DNA of 64,000 bases from Hoeflea marina (GTDB lineage Bacteria; Pseudomonadota; Alphaproteobacteria; Rhizobiales; Rhizobiaceae): positions 620,001 through 684,000 of the forward strand of contig NZ_QGTR01000002.1 of NCBI RefSeq assembly GCF_003182275.1, read 5' to 3'. Shown here piece after piece: positions 16,856-25,398 of the stretch. A model generated the notes under the pieces. That model ran no database searches and was not told the DNA's origin. It was given only the letters and a program-made list of their open reading frames with translations. The position numbers and the translations under genes are program-made. The number at the start of each line of letters is the position of its first letter. Positions within the stretch are counted from its first letter, which is position 1.

Positions 16856-17872
16856 ATGAGACGCCAGACCTTTTGGAAATTCGTCGGACCATCGATTTTT
16901 CTGATGGTGCTCTTCATCGCGCTGCCGCTCGCCAGCGTCTTCTGGCAGAGCTTCTTCCATTCGGTTCCGAGCGTGGAGTCGGTGGAAGTGGAAACCTGCT
17001 CGCCGGGCTTTCCCACCCAAATATGCGAAACGGTGCTGAAGTCGCGGGCGGTGCTCGACGAGAACGGCAGGCCGGTGACGACCACGCATTTCGTCGGGCT
17101 CGACTTCTACCGTTCGGTTGTCGAGCCGGATGTGGTCTGGCAGGCGTTTTCGAGCGGCAACCCCGCCGCAATCCTGCGCATCGACTTCTGGCGCGCCCTT
17201 CGCTTCACCGTCACGTTCACCTTCATCACCTTGCCGTTCGTGCTCGGACTTGGACTTGCCATCGCGCTGGCGGTCAACAACTCGACCGCGCGCATGCGGG
17301 GTCCGATCATCTTCGTCTCGCTGCTCCCCTACATCATCACCCCGGTGATCGGCGGCATCTCGATCTACTGGCTGTTCGTGGGAGACGGCATCGTCACCCG
17401 CCTGATCGAGGCGATGCTGGACCGCAATATCGCCGTGATGACCCACGGTTGGGCGGTGGAGGCGCTGATGATGTTCTATCGGGTCTGGCACATCGCGCCC
17501 TTTGCCTTCGTGATCTTCTATGCCGGGCTTCAGGGGGTCAATCGCGACACGCTCGAATCGGCGATGATCGACGGCGCAAGCCGCTTCGAACGGCTGCGCT
17601 ACGTCATCATCCCGCACCTGCTGCCGCTGATCGTCTTCGTCACGCTGATTCACCTGATGGACAGCTACCGCGTGTTCGAGGAGATCGTCGCCTTCAATGC
17701 CCAGTCGCAACGCATTTCACTGCAGTGGCTCACCTACGATTTCCTGCAACCCGACGATTCAGGCAACCGCGCCATCGGTCGCGCGTCGGCCTCGTCGATG
17801 CTGACGATGATCGGAATCGTGCTGATCATCCTGCCCGTCCTTCGCCGCGCCTGGCGCGATCACCGGGCCTAG
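16856..17872 (+). CDS. sugar ABC transporter permease, MalF-like
   Basis: A 338-residue inner-membrane permease. An N-terminal membrane helix is followed by a periplasmic loop (about 45-105) and five more helices. The cytoplasmic EAA-type loop reads ESAMIDGASRFERLRYVIIP, which docks the ATPase. It is followed 10 nt later by its MalG-like partner, then the ATPase and binding protein, forming a complete carbohydrate-type (CUT1) importer within the LacI-controlled operon. Confidence 0.9.
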   Translation: MRRQTFWKFVGPSIFLMVLFIALPLASVFWQSFFHSVPSVESVEVETCSPGFPTQICETVLKSRAVLDENGRPVTTTHFVGLDFYRSVVEPDVVWQAFSSGNPAAILRIDFWRALRFTVTFTFITLPFVLGLGLAIALAVNNSTARMRGPIIFVSLLPYIITPVIGGISIYWLFVGDGIVTRLIEAMLDRNIAVMTHGWAVEALMMFYRVWHIAPFAFVIFYAGLQGVNRDTLESAMIDGASRFERLRYVIIPHLLPLIVFVTLIHLMDSYRVFEEIVAFNAQSQRISLQWLTYDFLQPDDSGNRAIGRASASSMLTMIGIVLIILPVLRRAWRDHRA

Positions 17873-17882
17873 GAGCCAAACC

Positions 17883-19241
17883 ATGTCCGACACCACCATG
17901 CGTCAGCCTTTCGGCCTCAGAATCGCCAGCGTGAGCTTCCTGATCTTCTGGAGCTTCCTTGCGCTGTTTCCGCTGCTCTGGATCTTCACCATGTCGTTCA
18001 AGCTGCCGCTCGACGCCTTCTCCGAGAGCGCACTTGATGTGATCACCGGCCCCATCACCCGCGAGCGCCGCGGCGGCATCTCCATCCTCGACATCTGCAT
18101 CGCCGGCGCGATCTTCTACGCAATTCTCAAGGTCCCCGGGTTGTTCGGCCGCCGCGCCGTGCGGTTCTTCGCCCGCAAGCGCGCCGGACTTGCCGTGCTG
18201 GGCGTCGCCTATGCAGCGTGGCTCTATGTTCTGGTCACCGGATTCGGCGTGACCGGTCCGAGCGTGCTCGGGGCGCTGTTCGGCGGCCTGCTGGTCTGGC
18301 TTTTCGGATTTTCCGGCGAGGATGACGACGAAGGCGGACTGCTGGGCACGCTTCTGGCGGCCGTCTTCTATGTCCTCGCCGCGGGAGCCGGGCTGTGGTT
18401 TGTGCTGCCGCCGCTGCTCTCCGCCGTCGACTCGGCCGCCCTGCAGATTCCGCTTGTCGACTATCTTGCGCATCCTTTGATCGGGGCGACCACCGAGCAC
18501 TATATGTCGGTCTGGTTCGATCGCGGCTTCTATCGCAACTTTCTCAACACGATGCTGGTGACTGCCGGAGTGACGACGGTTTCGCTCACCGTCGGCACGC
18601 TGGCGGGATACGGGCTCGCCCGGTCGACCAGCACGGTCGCCTTCTGGCTCCTGATCCTGGCGCTGGTGTTCCGGGCGTTGCCGCACTCGGTGCTCGTCAC
18701 CGGCTATCTGCCGCCCTTCATTGCCAGCCGCGACATCCTGCAGCCGCTCTGGGACGCCCCGATCATCGGCTCCTTCCTCGGCTTGTTCACAGCCACCCCG
18801 CCGACGCTCTACGGCCAGCCCGTCGCGGTGATTGCCGTCCTGGTGTCGATCAACCAGCCGTTCACCATCTGGATGCTGCGCTCCTTCTTCCAGTCGATTC
18901 CGAAAGAGCTCGACGAGGCGGCGCGGGTGGACGGATGCTCGGACATGGAGGCATTTCGCCGCGTGATCATGCCCGTGATGTGGCCGGGCGTGGTGACCAC
19001 GGGGCTCTTCAGCTTCCTGCTCGCCTACAACGACTACCTCATCTGCTCGCTGCTGCTCAACTCGCAGAACCAGACGATGGTGCCGTCCATCACCCAGTTC
19101 TTCAATTCCGAAACGACCACCACCGACCAGGTCCAGGCCGTGGCCGCGGCTGTGAGCATCACCGCGCCGCTGTTCCTCCTGGTTATGGCGTTCCAGAAAC
19201 AGATAGTCAGCGGCCTGACCGCCGGCGCCGTCAAAGGATAG
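17883..19241 (+). CDS. sugar ABC transporter permease, MalG-like, with extra membrane insert
   Basis: A 452-residue permease, about 150 residues longer than ordinary MalG proteins. The first helix (about 15-37) and the C-terminal core are standard, with the EAA loop DEAARVDGCSDMEAFRRVIM. Between them, about residues 62-185 (18066-18438) hold an additional block with three or four hydrophobic helices and an acidic turn FSGEDDDEGG. The frame is continuous, so the insert is genuine coding sequence. It ends 6 nt before the ATPase gene. What the extra helices do is unknown. Confidence 0.88.
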   Translation: MSDTTMRQPFGLRIASVSFLIFWSFLALFPLLWIFTMSFKLPLDAFSESALDVITGPITRERRGGISILDICIAGAIFYAILKVPGLFGRRAVRFFARKRAGLAVLGVAYAAWLYVLVTGFGVTGPSVLGALFGGLLVWLFGFSGEDDDEGGLLGTLLAAVFYVLAAGAGLWFVLPPLLSAVDSAALQIPLVDYLAHPLIGATTEHYMSVWFDRGFYRNFLNTMLVTAGVTTVSLTVGTLAGYGLARSTSTVAFWLLILALVFRALPHSVLVTGYLPPFIASRDILQPLWDAPIIGSFLGLFTATPPTLYGQPVAVIAVLVSINQPFTIWMLRSFFQSIPKELDEAARVDGCSDMEAFRRVIMPVMWPGVVTTGLFSFLLAYNDYLICSLLLNSQNQTMVPSITQFFNSETTTTDQVQAVAAAVSITAPLFLLVMAFQKQIVSGLTAGAVKG

Positions 19242-19247
19242 ACCAAA

Positions 19248-20300
19248 ATGGCAACGATCACGCTCAGGGGCGTCACCAAGCGGTGGGGCCAGTTCATAGG
19301 GGTCAAGTCGCTCGATCTCGAGATCGCCGACCGCGAGTTCCTCGTGCTTCTGGGCCCTTCGGGCTGCGGCAAGACGACGACGATGCGCATGGTCGCCGGT
19401 CTCGAAACGGCGAGCGAGGGCGACATCCTCATCGGCGGCAAGCGGGTCAACGACCTTGAGCCGAAGGACCGGGACGTTGCCATGGTCTTCCAGTCCTACG
19501 GGCTCTACCCCAACCTGACGGTCTGGGAGAACATTCGCTTCCCGCTGAAGGTCCGCAAGGTCGATCCCTCGACCCACACGGAGCGGGTGCAGCGCGCCGT
19601 CGACATGGTGGAACTCAACGATTTCGTCCACCGCAAGCCGGCGGAGCTGTCAGGCGGCCAGCGCCAGCGCGTGGCGCTCGCCCGCGCCATCGTCCGGGAG
19701 CCGACGGTCTTTCTGATGGACGAGCCGCTGTCCAACCTCGATGCAAAGCTGCGGGTATCGACGCGCGCCCAGATCAAGAACCTCCAGCACAGGCTCGCCA
19801 CCACCACCATCTATGTCACCCATGACCAGATCGAGGCGATGACGCTGGCCGACCGGGTGGTGGTCATGAATGCCGGTGCGGTTCAGCAGGTCGGCACGCC
19901 GATCGAGATCTACGACCGTCCCGCCAACACCTTCGTCGCGGGCTTTATCGGCTCGCCGGCCATGAACCTGTTGAGCGGCGAGATATCGGAGGGTGTCTTC
20001 ACCGGCGACAAGGTCCGCATCGAGGGGCTGGCGACGAACCACAAGGGACCGGTCACCCTCGGCTTCCGGGCAGAGGATTCCGGAATCTCCACCGCGGCGG
20101 GCGAGATTTCGGCGCAGGTCTACTCGCTCGAGCTTCTCGGGGACTGCACGATCGTGACCATGCACGCCGGCGGCGCGCTGCTGTCGGTCAAGGCGCCGAA
20201 GGAATTCCGCGCCGTCATCGGCGACCCCGTGCACGCGACGGTTTCCGCCGCCATCTGCCATCTGTTCGACGCCACCACCGGGGAGAGGATCGAGCCGTAG
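19248..20300 (+). CDS. sugar ABC transporter ATPase, MalK/UgpC-like
   Basis: A 350-residue ATPase energising the two preceding permeases. Walker A is GPSGCGKTTTMRMVAG, the signature is LSGGQRQRVALARAI, Walker B is VFLMDEPLSNLD, and the switch His is in YVTHDQIEAMTLADRVVVM. The C-terminal ~110 residues form the TOBE regulatory domain of CUT1 ATPases (GFRAEDSGI and following). It lies 6 nt after the permease gene. Confidence 0.93.
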   Translation: MATITLRGVTKRWGQFIGVKSLDLEIADREFLVLLGPSGCGKTTTMRMVAGLETASEGDILIGGKRVNDLEPKDRDVAMVFQSYGLYPNLTVWENIRFPLKVRKVDPSTHTERVQRAVDMVELNDFVHRKPAELSGGQRQRVALARAIVREPTVFLMDEPLSNLDAKLRVSTRAQIKNLQHRLATTTIYVTHDQIEAMTLADRVVVMNAGAVQQVGTPIEIYDRPANTFVAGFIGSPAMNLLSGEISEGVFTGDKVRIEGLATNHKGPVTLGFRAEDSGISTAAGEISAQVYSLELLGDCTIVTMHAGGALLSVKAPKEFRAVIGDPVHATVSAAICHLFDATTGERIEP

Positions 20301-20369
20301 GCGCCACAGGAACGACGACGGGCCGGTCGCAAACAGGCTGCAGGACTTCCATCAACCAGGAGAGCTGAA

Positions 20370-21584
20370 ATGAAATTCGAGAAATTCACACTGGGCCTGA
20401 CCCTGCTGATGCTGTCAGCGACCACCGCTGCGGCTGACTGCGCCTTCAAGAACGAAATTCCGATCAAGGCCATCACCTCGGCCTTTCCGGCCTACAAGGC
20501 GATCGCCGACAACATGCAGGAATGCGGCAATGTCCAGGTGGAACTTGACCAGGAAGTCCGCACCAAGAGCGCTCCGGCGCTGGCCGCCAACCCGGCGCTG
20601 TATCACATCAGCAGCGTGCACAACGGCACGATCGTGCCGCTTCTCAACCAGGACACCATCCGTCCGCTCGACGATCTGGTGGCCAAATACGGCCAGGGCC
20701 TCAATCCCAACCAGCTGATCAAGATCGACGGCAAGATCATGGCCATCGCCTTCATGGTGAACATGCAGCACCTGATGTACCGGAAGGACATCTTCGCCGA
20801 TCTGGGCATCGAAGTGCCGACCGACTACGAGCAGGTGCTGGCGGCGGCGAAGAAGATCAAGGAAGCCGGAGTTGTCGATTATCCGCTCGGCGCCACCTGG
20901 ATGGCTGACTGGAACATCGGCATCGACTTCGACAATCTCTTCGTCGGCTATGGCGGTGAATTCGTCAACGACGACAACACGCCCGCGGTCAATTCCGAGG
21001 CCGGACGCAAGACGCTGGAAATGATGCGCAAGCTGTCCGAATACATGAACCCGGAGTATCTGGTCGCCGACGCGACCTATGTTCAGCAGCAGTTTCAGCA
21101 GAAGAAGATCGCCTTCTCCAATTTCTGGGCGTCGCGCGCGGCCAAGATGGACGACCCGGCCGAGAGCCAGGTCATCGGGCTGATCGGCACGGCTTCGGCA
21201 CCGGCGGCAGTGCCCGGCGGCATTCCGGCCGTGATGTTCTCCTGGGATGGCATCGCCATCGCCAAGAACATCACCGACGAGGAAGCAGAAGCCGCATTCC
21301 GCGTCGCGCTCGAAGGCGGTGATACGGAGATGGTCAAGGAGAACAACGATCTTGCCGTCTGGCTGATCGACGGATACCAGCCAACCGAAATGGCCAAGGG
21401 TGCCATCGAGACGATCCAGAACGGCGCCAAGCCCAACCCGTCGACGGTCTGGCGCGGTCTCATCAACGATGCGATCGAGAAGAATGTGGTCGAGTTCATG
21501 ACCGGCAAGAAGACGGTCGACCAGACGCTGACCGATATCGAGGCTGCATACACGACGTCGGCCAAGGAAGCCGGCCTTCTGTAA
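20370..21584 (+). CDS. sugar ABC transporter substrate-binding protein
   Basis: A 404-residue periplasmic binding protein of the extracellular solute-binding family 1 (MalE-like). The signal peptide MKFEKFTLGLTLLMLSATTA is followed by cleavage near AAA|D. Landmark segments are ALAANPALYHISSVH, MAIAFMVNMQHLMYRKDIF and FSWDGIAIAKNI. AGGAGAG lies 5-6 nt before the ATG. It closes the importer set and is followed by a strong hairpin that may favour its expression over downstream genes. The ligand is unknown, but the shared regulon implies the same compound the island degrades. Confidence 0.9.
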   Translation: MKFEKFTLGLTLLMLSATTAAADCAFKNEIPIKAITSAFPAYKAIADNMQECGNVQVELDQEVRTKSAPALAANPALYHISSVHNGTIVPLLNQDTIRPLDDLVAKYGQGLNPNQLIKIDGKIMAIAFMVNMQHLMYRKDIFADLGIEVPTDYEQVLAAAKKIKEAGVVDYPLGATWMADWNIGIDFDNLFVGYGGEFVNDDNTPAVNSEAGRKTLEMMRKLSEYMNPEYLVADATYVQQQFQQKKIAFSNFWASRAAKMDDPAESQVIGLIGTASAPAAVPGGIPAVMFSWDGIAIAKNITDEEAEAAFRVALEGGDTEMVKENNDLAVWLIDGYQPTEMAKGAIETIQNGAKPNPSTVWRGLINDAIEKNVVEFMTGKKTVDQTLTDIEAAYTTSAKEAGLL

Positions 21585-21595
21585 GGGACGACAAC

Positions 21596-21618
21596 GGGGG
21601 CCGGATTTTCCGGCCCCC
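21596..21618 (+). terminator. hairpin after the binding-protein gene
   Basis: GGGGGCCGGA (21596-21605) pairs perfectly with TCCGGCCCCC (21609-21618) across a 3-nt loop. There is no T-run, so it is more likely a partial terminator or mRNA-stabilising hairpin between the binding protein and the amidase genes than a full stop. Confidence 0.5.
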
Positions 21619-21639
21619 AGGCCGGAGCTGGAGAGTTCA

Positions 21640-21816
21640 ATGACATTTGCGGACGACCGAAGCAGAATGATCCTGGTCGCAGCCTTCGAGCGCGAGGCGA
21701 TCGACTATCCCGCCGACCGGCTGGACGAAGCGGCCGAGGACTATTCGCATCTGCGCTCCTTCATGTCCCTGATCCGCGAAGAGCTTCTCAGGCAGCAGGA
21801 ACCGGCTCTTGACTGA
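21640..21816 (+). CDS. small GatC/AtzG-like protein (tentative)
   Basis: A 58-residue frame starting ATG 21640 with GGAG 6 nt upstream and ending TGA 21814-21816, overlapping the amidase start by 8 nt. The protein is helical and acidic (AFEREAIDYPADRLDEAAED, then SHLRSFMSLIREELLRQQ). Small DUF4089/AtzG- and GatC-type partners of amidases have this size, position and overlap, and wrap around the amidase subunit. The assignment rests on context and composition; sequence identity to AtzG was not tested. Confidence 0.6.
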   Translation: MTFADDRSRMILVAAFEREAIDYPADRLDEAAEDYSHLRSFMSLIREELLRQQEPALD

Positions 21817-23272
21817 ACAGCTTGCCTTCAAGTCCGGATCGGGCACCGGTGTCGCCGGTGGCAACACCGATGCGCCGCTCCGGGGCAGCGCCGAAGCGAT
21901 GGCGCTTGCCTTGCGCGACGGCTCGACCACGTCCGAAACACTGATCCGCGCGACCCTCGACCGGATAGCCCGGGACGACGGGGAGGTCCACTCCTTCCTG
22001 AGCGTTGACGCGAGCGCGGCGATCGAGGCGGCGAGGGCTGCCGACCGCGCATTGAGCGCGGGTGACGACAAGGGGCCGCTCCACGGCATTCCGTTCGCGA
22101 TCAAGGACATCTACGATGTCGAGGGACAGTCAACGAGCTGCCAGTCGCACATCCAGTCCGGGCACATGGCCGATCGGGATTCGGCAGTCGTCGAACGGCT
22201 GCGGGCGGCCGGCGCCATCCTGATCGGCAAGCTCGACACATTCGAATTCGCGCTTGGCGGCCCGTCGCCGGACCTGCCTTTCCCGATTGCGCGCAACCCA
22301 TGGAAACCCGGCCACGAATCGGGCGGATCCTCATCCGGCTCGGCGGCGGCGATCGGCGCGGGCTTCGTTCCTCTTGCGCCCGGGACCTGCACGACGGGCT
22401 CCATCCGTGGTCCTGCCGCCTGGTGCGGCGCGGTCGGATTGAAACCGACTTTCGGCCGTGTCTCCCGCAGGGGCGTGTTCCCGCTGGCGCCGAGTCTGGA
22501 CCACTGCGGTCCGCTCGCGCGCTCCGTGCACGATGCGGCGGTCGCCCTCCAGGTGATGGCGGGCCATGATCCGGCGGACCCCGGCAGCCTGGATCAGCCG
22601 GTGCCGGACTACTTGACCGATCTCGAAAAGGGCGTCGCCGGACACACGATCGGTGTTCCGCGAGACTTTTTCGGCAGCCAGGCGACGCTCGACTCCGACA
22701 CGCGCGCCGCCATCAGCCGTGCCGAAGGGCTGCTCAGGGACGCGGGAGCGACGATCGTCGGGGTGGAACTGCCCGAGTACCGGCTGTTCGCGGCGGCCGC
22801 CCGCATCATCATGGCGGCGGAAGCCTTTGCCATCCACCGCGAGAATTTGCGCAGTCGCCTGCACGAATACGGCAACATCGCCGCGCGCCGTTTCGCCATC
22901 GGAGCGGGCATCGGGGCGGCTGACTACATCGATGCCCGGCAGTTGGGGGCACGGCTTCGCGCCACGGTGGACAACCTGTTCGGCAGCTGTGACATGATGC
23001 TGACGGCGATCTCGCTCAGCACCGCTCCGCCGGTGGCCTCGACTTCGCGCCCGGGCGTCTGGCCGCTGCAGGCAAGCCCGTGGAACCTGACCGGCCATCC
23101 CGCCATCGCCGTGCCGATGGGGCTGGCCGAAAACGGCCTGCCGGTCTCCGTCCAGCTCGTCGGACCGCGATGGTCGGAAGCCGCGATCCTGCGGGCCGCC
23201 CGCACGCTTGAGCGGACCAGCGGCTGGGCCGAGGTCTTCCTTCCCTTTGAGCCCAAGGACACAAGATCATGA
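21809..23272 (+). CDS. amidase-signature hydrolase, AtzE/GatA-like
   Basis: A 487-residue amidase. The Ser-cisSer-Lys machinery is visible: Lys99 in FAIKDIYD, the GGSSSGSAA loop at 172-180, and nucleophile Ser198 in TTGSIRGPAAWCG. The start is TTG 21809, overlapping the small upstream gene, with AGGA 8 nt before; no better ATG exists near. Its stop overlaps the next gene as ATGA. AtzE/GatA-type amidases hydrolyse amides or carbamoyl groups. In this operon it would release ammonia or an amine from the imported substrate or an intermediate; this is inference. Confidence 0.85.
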   Translation: MTEQLAFKSGSGTGVAGGNTDAPLRGSAEAMALALRDGSTTSETLIRATLDRIARDDGEVHSFLSVDASAAIEAARAADRALSAGDDKGPLHGIPFAIKDIYDVEGQSTSCQSHIQSGHMADRDSAVVERLRAAGAILIGKLDTFEFALGGPSPDLPFPIARNPWKPGHESGGSSSGSAAAIGAGFVPLAPGTCTTGSIRGPAAWCGAVGLKPTFGRVSRRGVFPLAPSLDHCGPLARSVHDAAVALQVMAGHDPADPGSLDQPVPDYLTDLEKGVAGHTIGVPRDFFGSQATLDSDTRAAISRAEGLLRDAGATIVGVELPEYRLFAAAARIIMAAEAFAIHRENLRSRLHEYGNIAARRFAIGAGIGAADYIDARQLGARLRATVDNLFGSCDMMLTAISLSTAPPVASTSRPGVWPLQASPWNLTGHPAIAVPMGLAENGLPVSVQLVGPRWSEAAILRAARTLERTSGWAEVFLPFEPKDTRS

Positions 23273-24549
23273 CATCGCCTGTAGAAGCGCCACGCATCCG
23301 TTCGGGAGCGGGTGGAGCGGACACGATCGTCGTGGGAGCCGGCATTGCCGGCATCTGCGCCGCCCTCGACCTGCAGCGCCGTGGTGCACGGGTGACGCTT
23401 GTCGATGCCGCGGAGCCGGGCTCGGGCGCATCCTTCGGCAATGCGGGAATCATCGTCAACACCAATCTCAGGCCGGTATTTGCAGGAATGACGCCGCTGA
23501 CACTGGTGCAGATGCTGCGCAATCCATCCTCGCCGCTCAATGTCTTCTGGCACCGCTTCCCGATGATGGCGCCCTGGTTTCTGCGCATGCTGCGCAATTC
23601 GGGCGCGCAGGAGGTGGCGCGGATCACCGAGGCGCTCGGCAGTCTGGCGCGTCCCGGCGCGGGCCACTATCGCGAACTGCTGCAGCAGGCGGGCGCGGAG
23701 GATCTGGTTGCCGCCGACGGCAACGTCGCCCTGATGCGCTCGGAAGCCGAGCTCGAGGCGCAATGGGACCGCATGTCCGCGATCCGACAGGCGGGCGTGC
23801 GGCTCGAAAAGGTCTCCGGCAGGGACCTGCGCGACCTCGTCCCCTCGGTCTCGGCGGAGTACTCGCACGGCCTCTATTCGCCCGCCTTCCAGCACGCGCT
23901 CGACCCGCAGGGGATGATCGGCCGCCTTGCCGATCTGTTCCGGGCGCGCGGCGGGGTCTGGCGGAACGAGAAGGTGCTTTCCGTCACCTGCGCCGGCGGT
24001 CAGGCGACCGGCGTCATGACGCCGAGCGGCAGGATTTCCGCCGGGAGCGTGGTGCTTGCCGCGGGAACCGAGTCGGCGCGCTTCGCCGCTCGTATGGGAG
24101 AAAAGGTGCCGCACCAGGCGGTGGGCGGTTATCACGTCATGCTGCGCAATTGCGGCGTGACGCTGGCTCGACCGATCCTGCCGATGGATTTCCGCTTCGC
24201 GGTCACGCCGATGCGCGGTGCGATCAGGCTTGCGGGAATTTACGAGTTTGGCGGCGAGGGCCGGCGCTTCCGCGCCGACCGGCTCGAGCGCATGCTCGCC
24301 CATATCGGAAAGGTGCTGCCCGGCATTCGCACGGATGACACACGCGTCTGGCGCGGATTCCGTTCCTATCTGCCGGACGGATTGCCGATCATTTCGCAGT
24401 CCGCGTCGACCGAGGGCCTGTTCTACATGTTTGGGTTCTCGTCTTCCGGCATGATCAACGGCCCGACCGCGGGGCGTGCGATGGCCGCCCTCGTGATGGG
24501 CGAGGATCCCGAAATCGACGTCTCGCCCTTTGCGGTCAGCCGGTTCTGA
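23269..24549 (+). CDS. DadA-like FAD-dependent D-amino-acid dehydrogenase family
   Basis: A 426-residue flavoprotein. The FAD motif TIVVGAGIAGICAALDLQ lies near residue 20, GASFGNAGII is the DadA-type second contact, and the C-terminal segment WRGFRSYLPDGLPIIS followed by FMFGFSSSGMINGPTAGR matches the family. It is the last gene of the operon, ATGA-coupled to the amidase, and faces a convergent transporter locus across a terminator hairpin. Such enzymes oxidise D-amino acids or other amino acids to imino acids, which fits the RidA protein encoded upstream. Confidence 0.85.
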   Translation: MTSPVEAPRIRSGAGGADTIVVGAGIAGICAALDLQRRGARVTLVDAAEPGSGASFGNAGIIVNTNLRPVFAGMTPLTLVQMLRNPSSPLNVFWHRFPMMAPWFLRMLRNSGAQEVARITEALGSLARPGAGHYRELLQQAGAEDLVAADGNVALMRSEAELEAQWDRMSAIRQAGVRLEKVSGRDLRDLVPSVSAEYSHGLYSPAFQHALDPQGMIGRLADLFRARGGVWRNEKVLSVTCAGGQATGVMTPSGRISAGSVVLAAGTESARFAARMGEKVPHQAVGGYHVMLRNCGVTLARPILPMDFRFAVTPMRGAIRLAGIYEFGGEGRRFRADRLERMLAHIGKVLPGIRTDDTRVWRGFRSYLPDGLPIISQSASTEGLFYMFGFSSSGMINGPTAGRAMAALVMGEDPEIDVSPFAVSRF

Positions 24550-24617
24550 GACTGCCGTTTCCGCCCCCGGCAGGGGCTAGTCTGTTTCCCGATGGAACGA
24601 TCGTCCTGTTGCCCGCG

Positions 24618-24641
24618 TCCCGCAGCACGATCGCTGCGGGA
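24618..24641. terminator. bidirectional terminator hairpin between convergent operons
   Basis: TCCCGCAGC (24618-24626) and GCTGCGGGA (24633-24641) form a perfect 9-bp stem with a 6-nt loop in the 153-bp gap between converging genes. No T-run follows on either side. Confidence 0.5.
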
Positions 24642-24702
24642 TTGGGGCGTCCGGGCCGACCGCGTTCCGGGCAGGCGACCGGCCGCGGCACTCCCGAAGC
24701 GG

Positions 24703-25398
24703 CTATCGGCGATAGGGCCTTCCGATGCGGTGTTCGATCGCGGAAAACCCGATGGTGAGCACGACCGTCAGGATGACATAGACGAGTGCGGCGCCGAGAA
24801 GGCTTTCATAGACGCGGAAGGTCTGGCTGCGAACCAGGTTGGCGGCCGCCATCACCTCGAAGATTGTGATGGTGGAAACCAGCGACGTGGCCTTGAGGAG
24901 CAGGATGTTCTGTCCCGCCAGCGCCGGCAGCGCATTGCGGAAGGCCTGCGGCATGAGCACCAGCCGGTTGAGCTGCCTCGGATGCAGACCGAGCGACAGC
25001 GCTGCCTCCGTCTGCCCCCTGGGCAGGCCCTGGAGTGCGCCGCGCCAGATTTCGGCGCAGTAGGCCGCCGTGTTGAGTGTCAACGCCAGCACGGCATAGC
25101 CGAAGGCAGAGCGGAGATAGGGCCACATCGGGCTGTAGCGGACCGTCGGCATCTGGCTGAGCACTTCGCCTAGGCCATAATAGATCAGGTAGAGCTGCAC
25201 GAGGACCGGCGTGCCGCGAAAGAACAGGATGAAGCCATGTACGGGCTTGCGCAGCCAAGCATGCCTGGAAATGCGGGCAAATGCCAGCGGAACCGCCAGC
25301 AGGTTGCCGAGCAGTCCGCAGATCACCAGGAGCAGCAGGGTGATCTTCACGCCTTCCGCCAGCTTCCAGAAGAGGACAGTGTAGAACTCGGTGTCCAT
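24703..25398 (-). CDS. polar amino acid ABC transporter permease (HisM/GlnP family)
   Basis: A 231-residue permease with four to five helices and the HAAT-family signature FFRGTPVLVQLYLIYYGL. The coupling loop QTEAALSLGLHPRQLNRLVL precedes PQAFRNALPAL. It overlaps the preceding permease by one base (TGATG at 25396-25400), is last in its minus-strand operon, and ends in a gene-free gap. No ATPase gene is found next to this permease pair. Confidence 0.92.
   Translation of the reverse strand: MDTEFYTVLFWKLAEGVKITLLLLVICGLLGNLLAVPLAFARISRHAWLRKPVHGFILFFRGTPVLVQLYLIYYGLGEVLSQMPTVRYSPMWPYLRSAFGYAVLALTLNTAAYCAEIWRGALQGLPRGQTEAALSLGLHPRQLNRLVLMPQAFRNALPALAGQNILLLKATSLVSTITIFEVMAAANLVRSQTFRVYESLLGAALVYVILTVVLTIGFSAIEHRIGRPYRR

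Noticed and set aside
17826-19631. 601-codon minus-strand open frame opposite the permease and ATPase genes
   Set aside because: Charged, low-complexity translation with no fold signature, antisense to three importer genes with canonical motifs.
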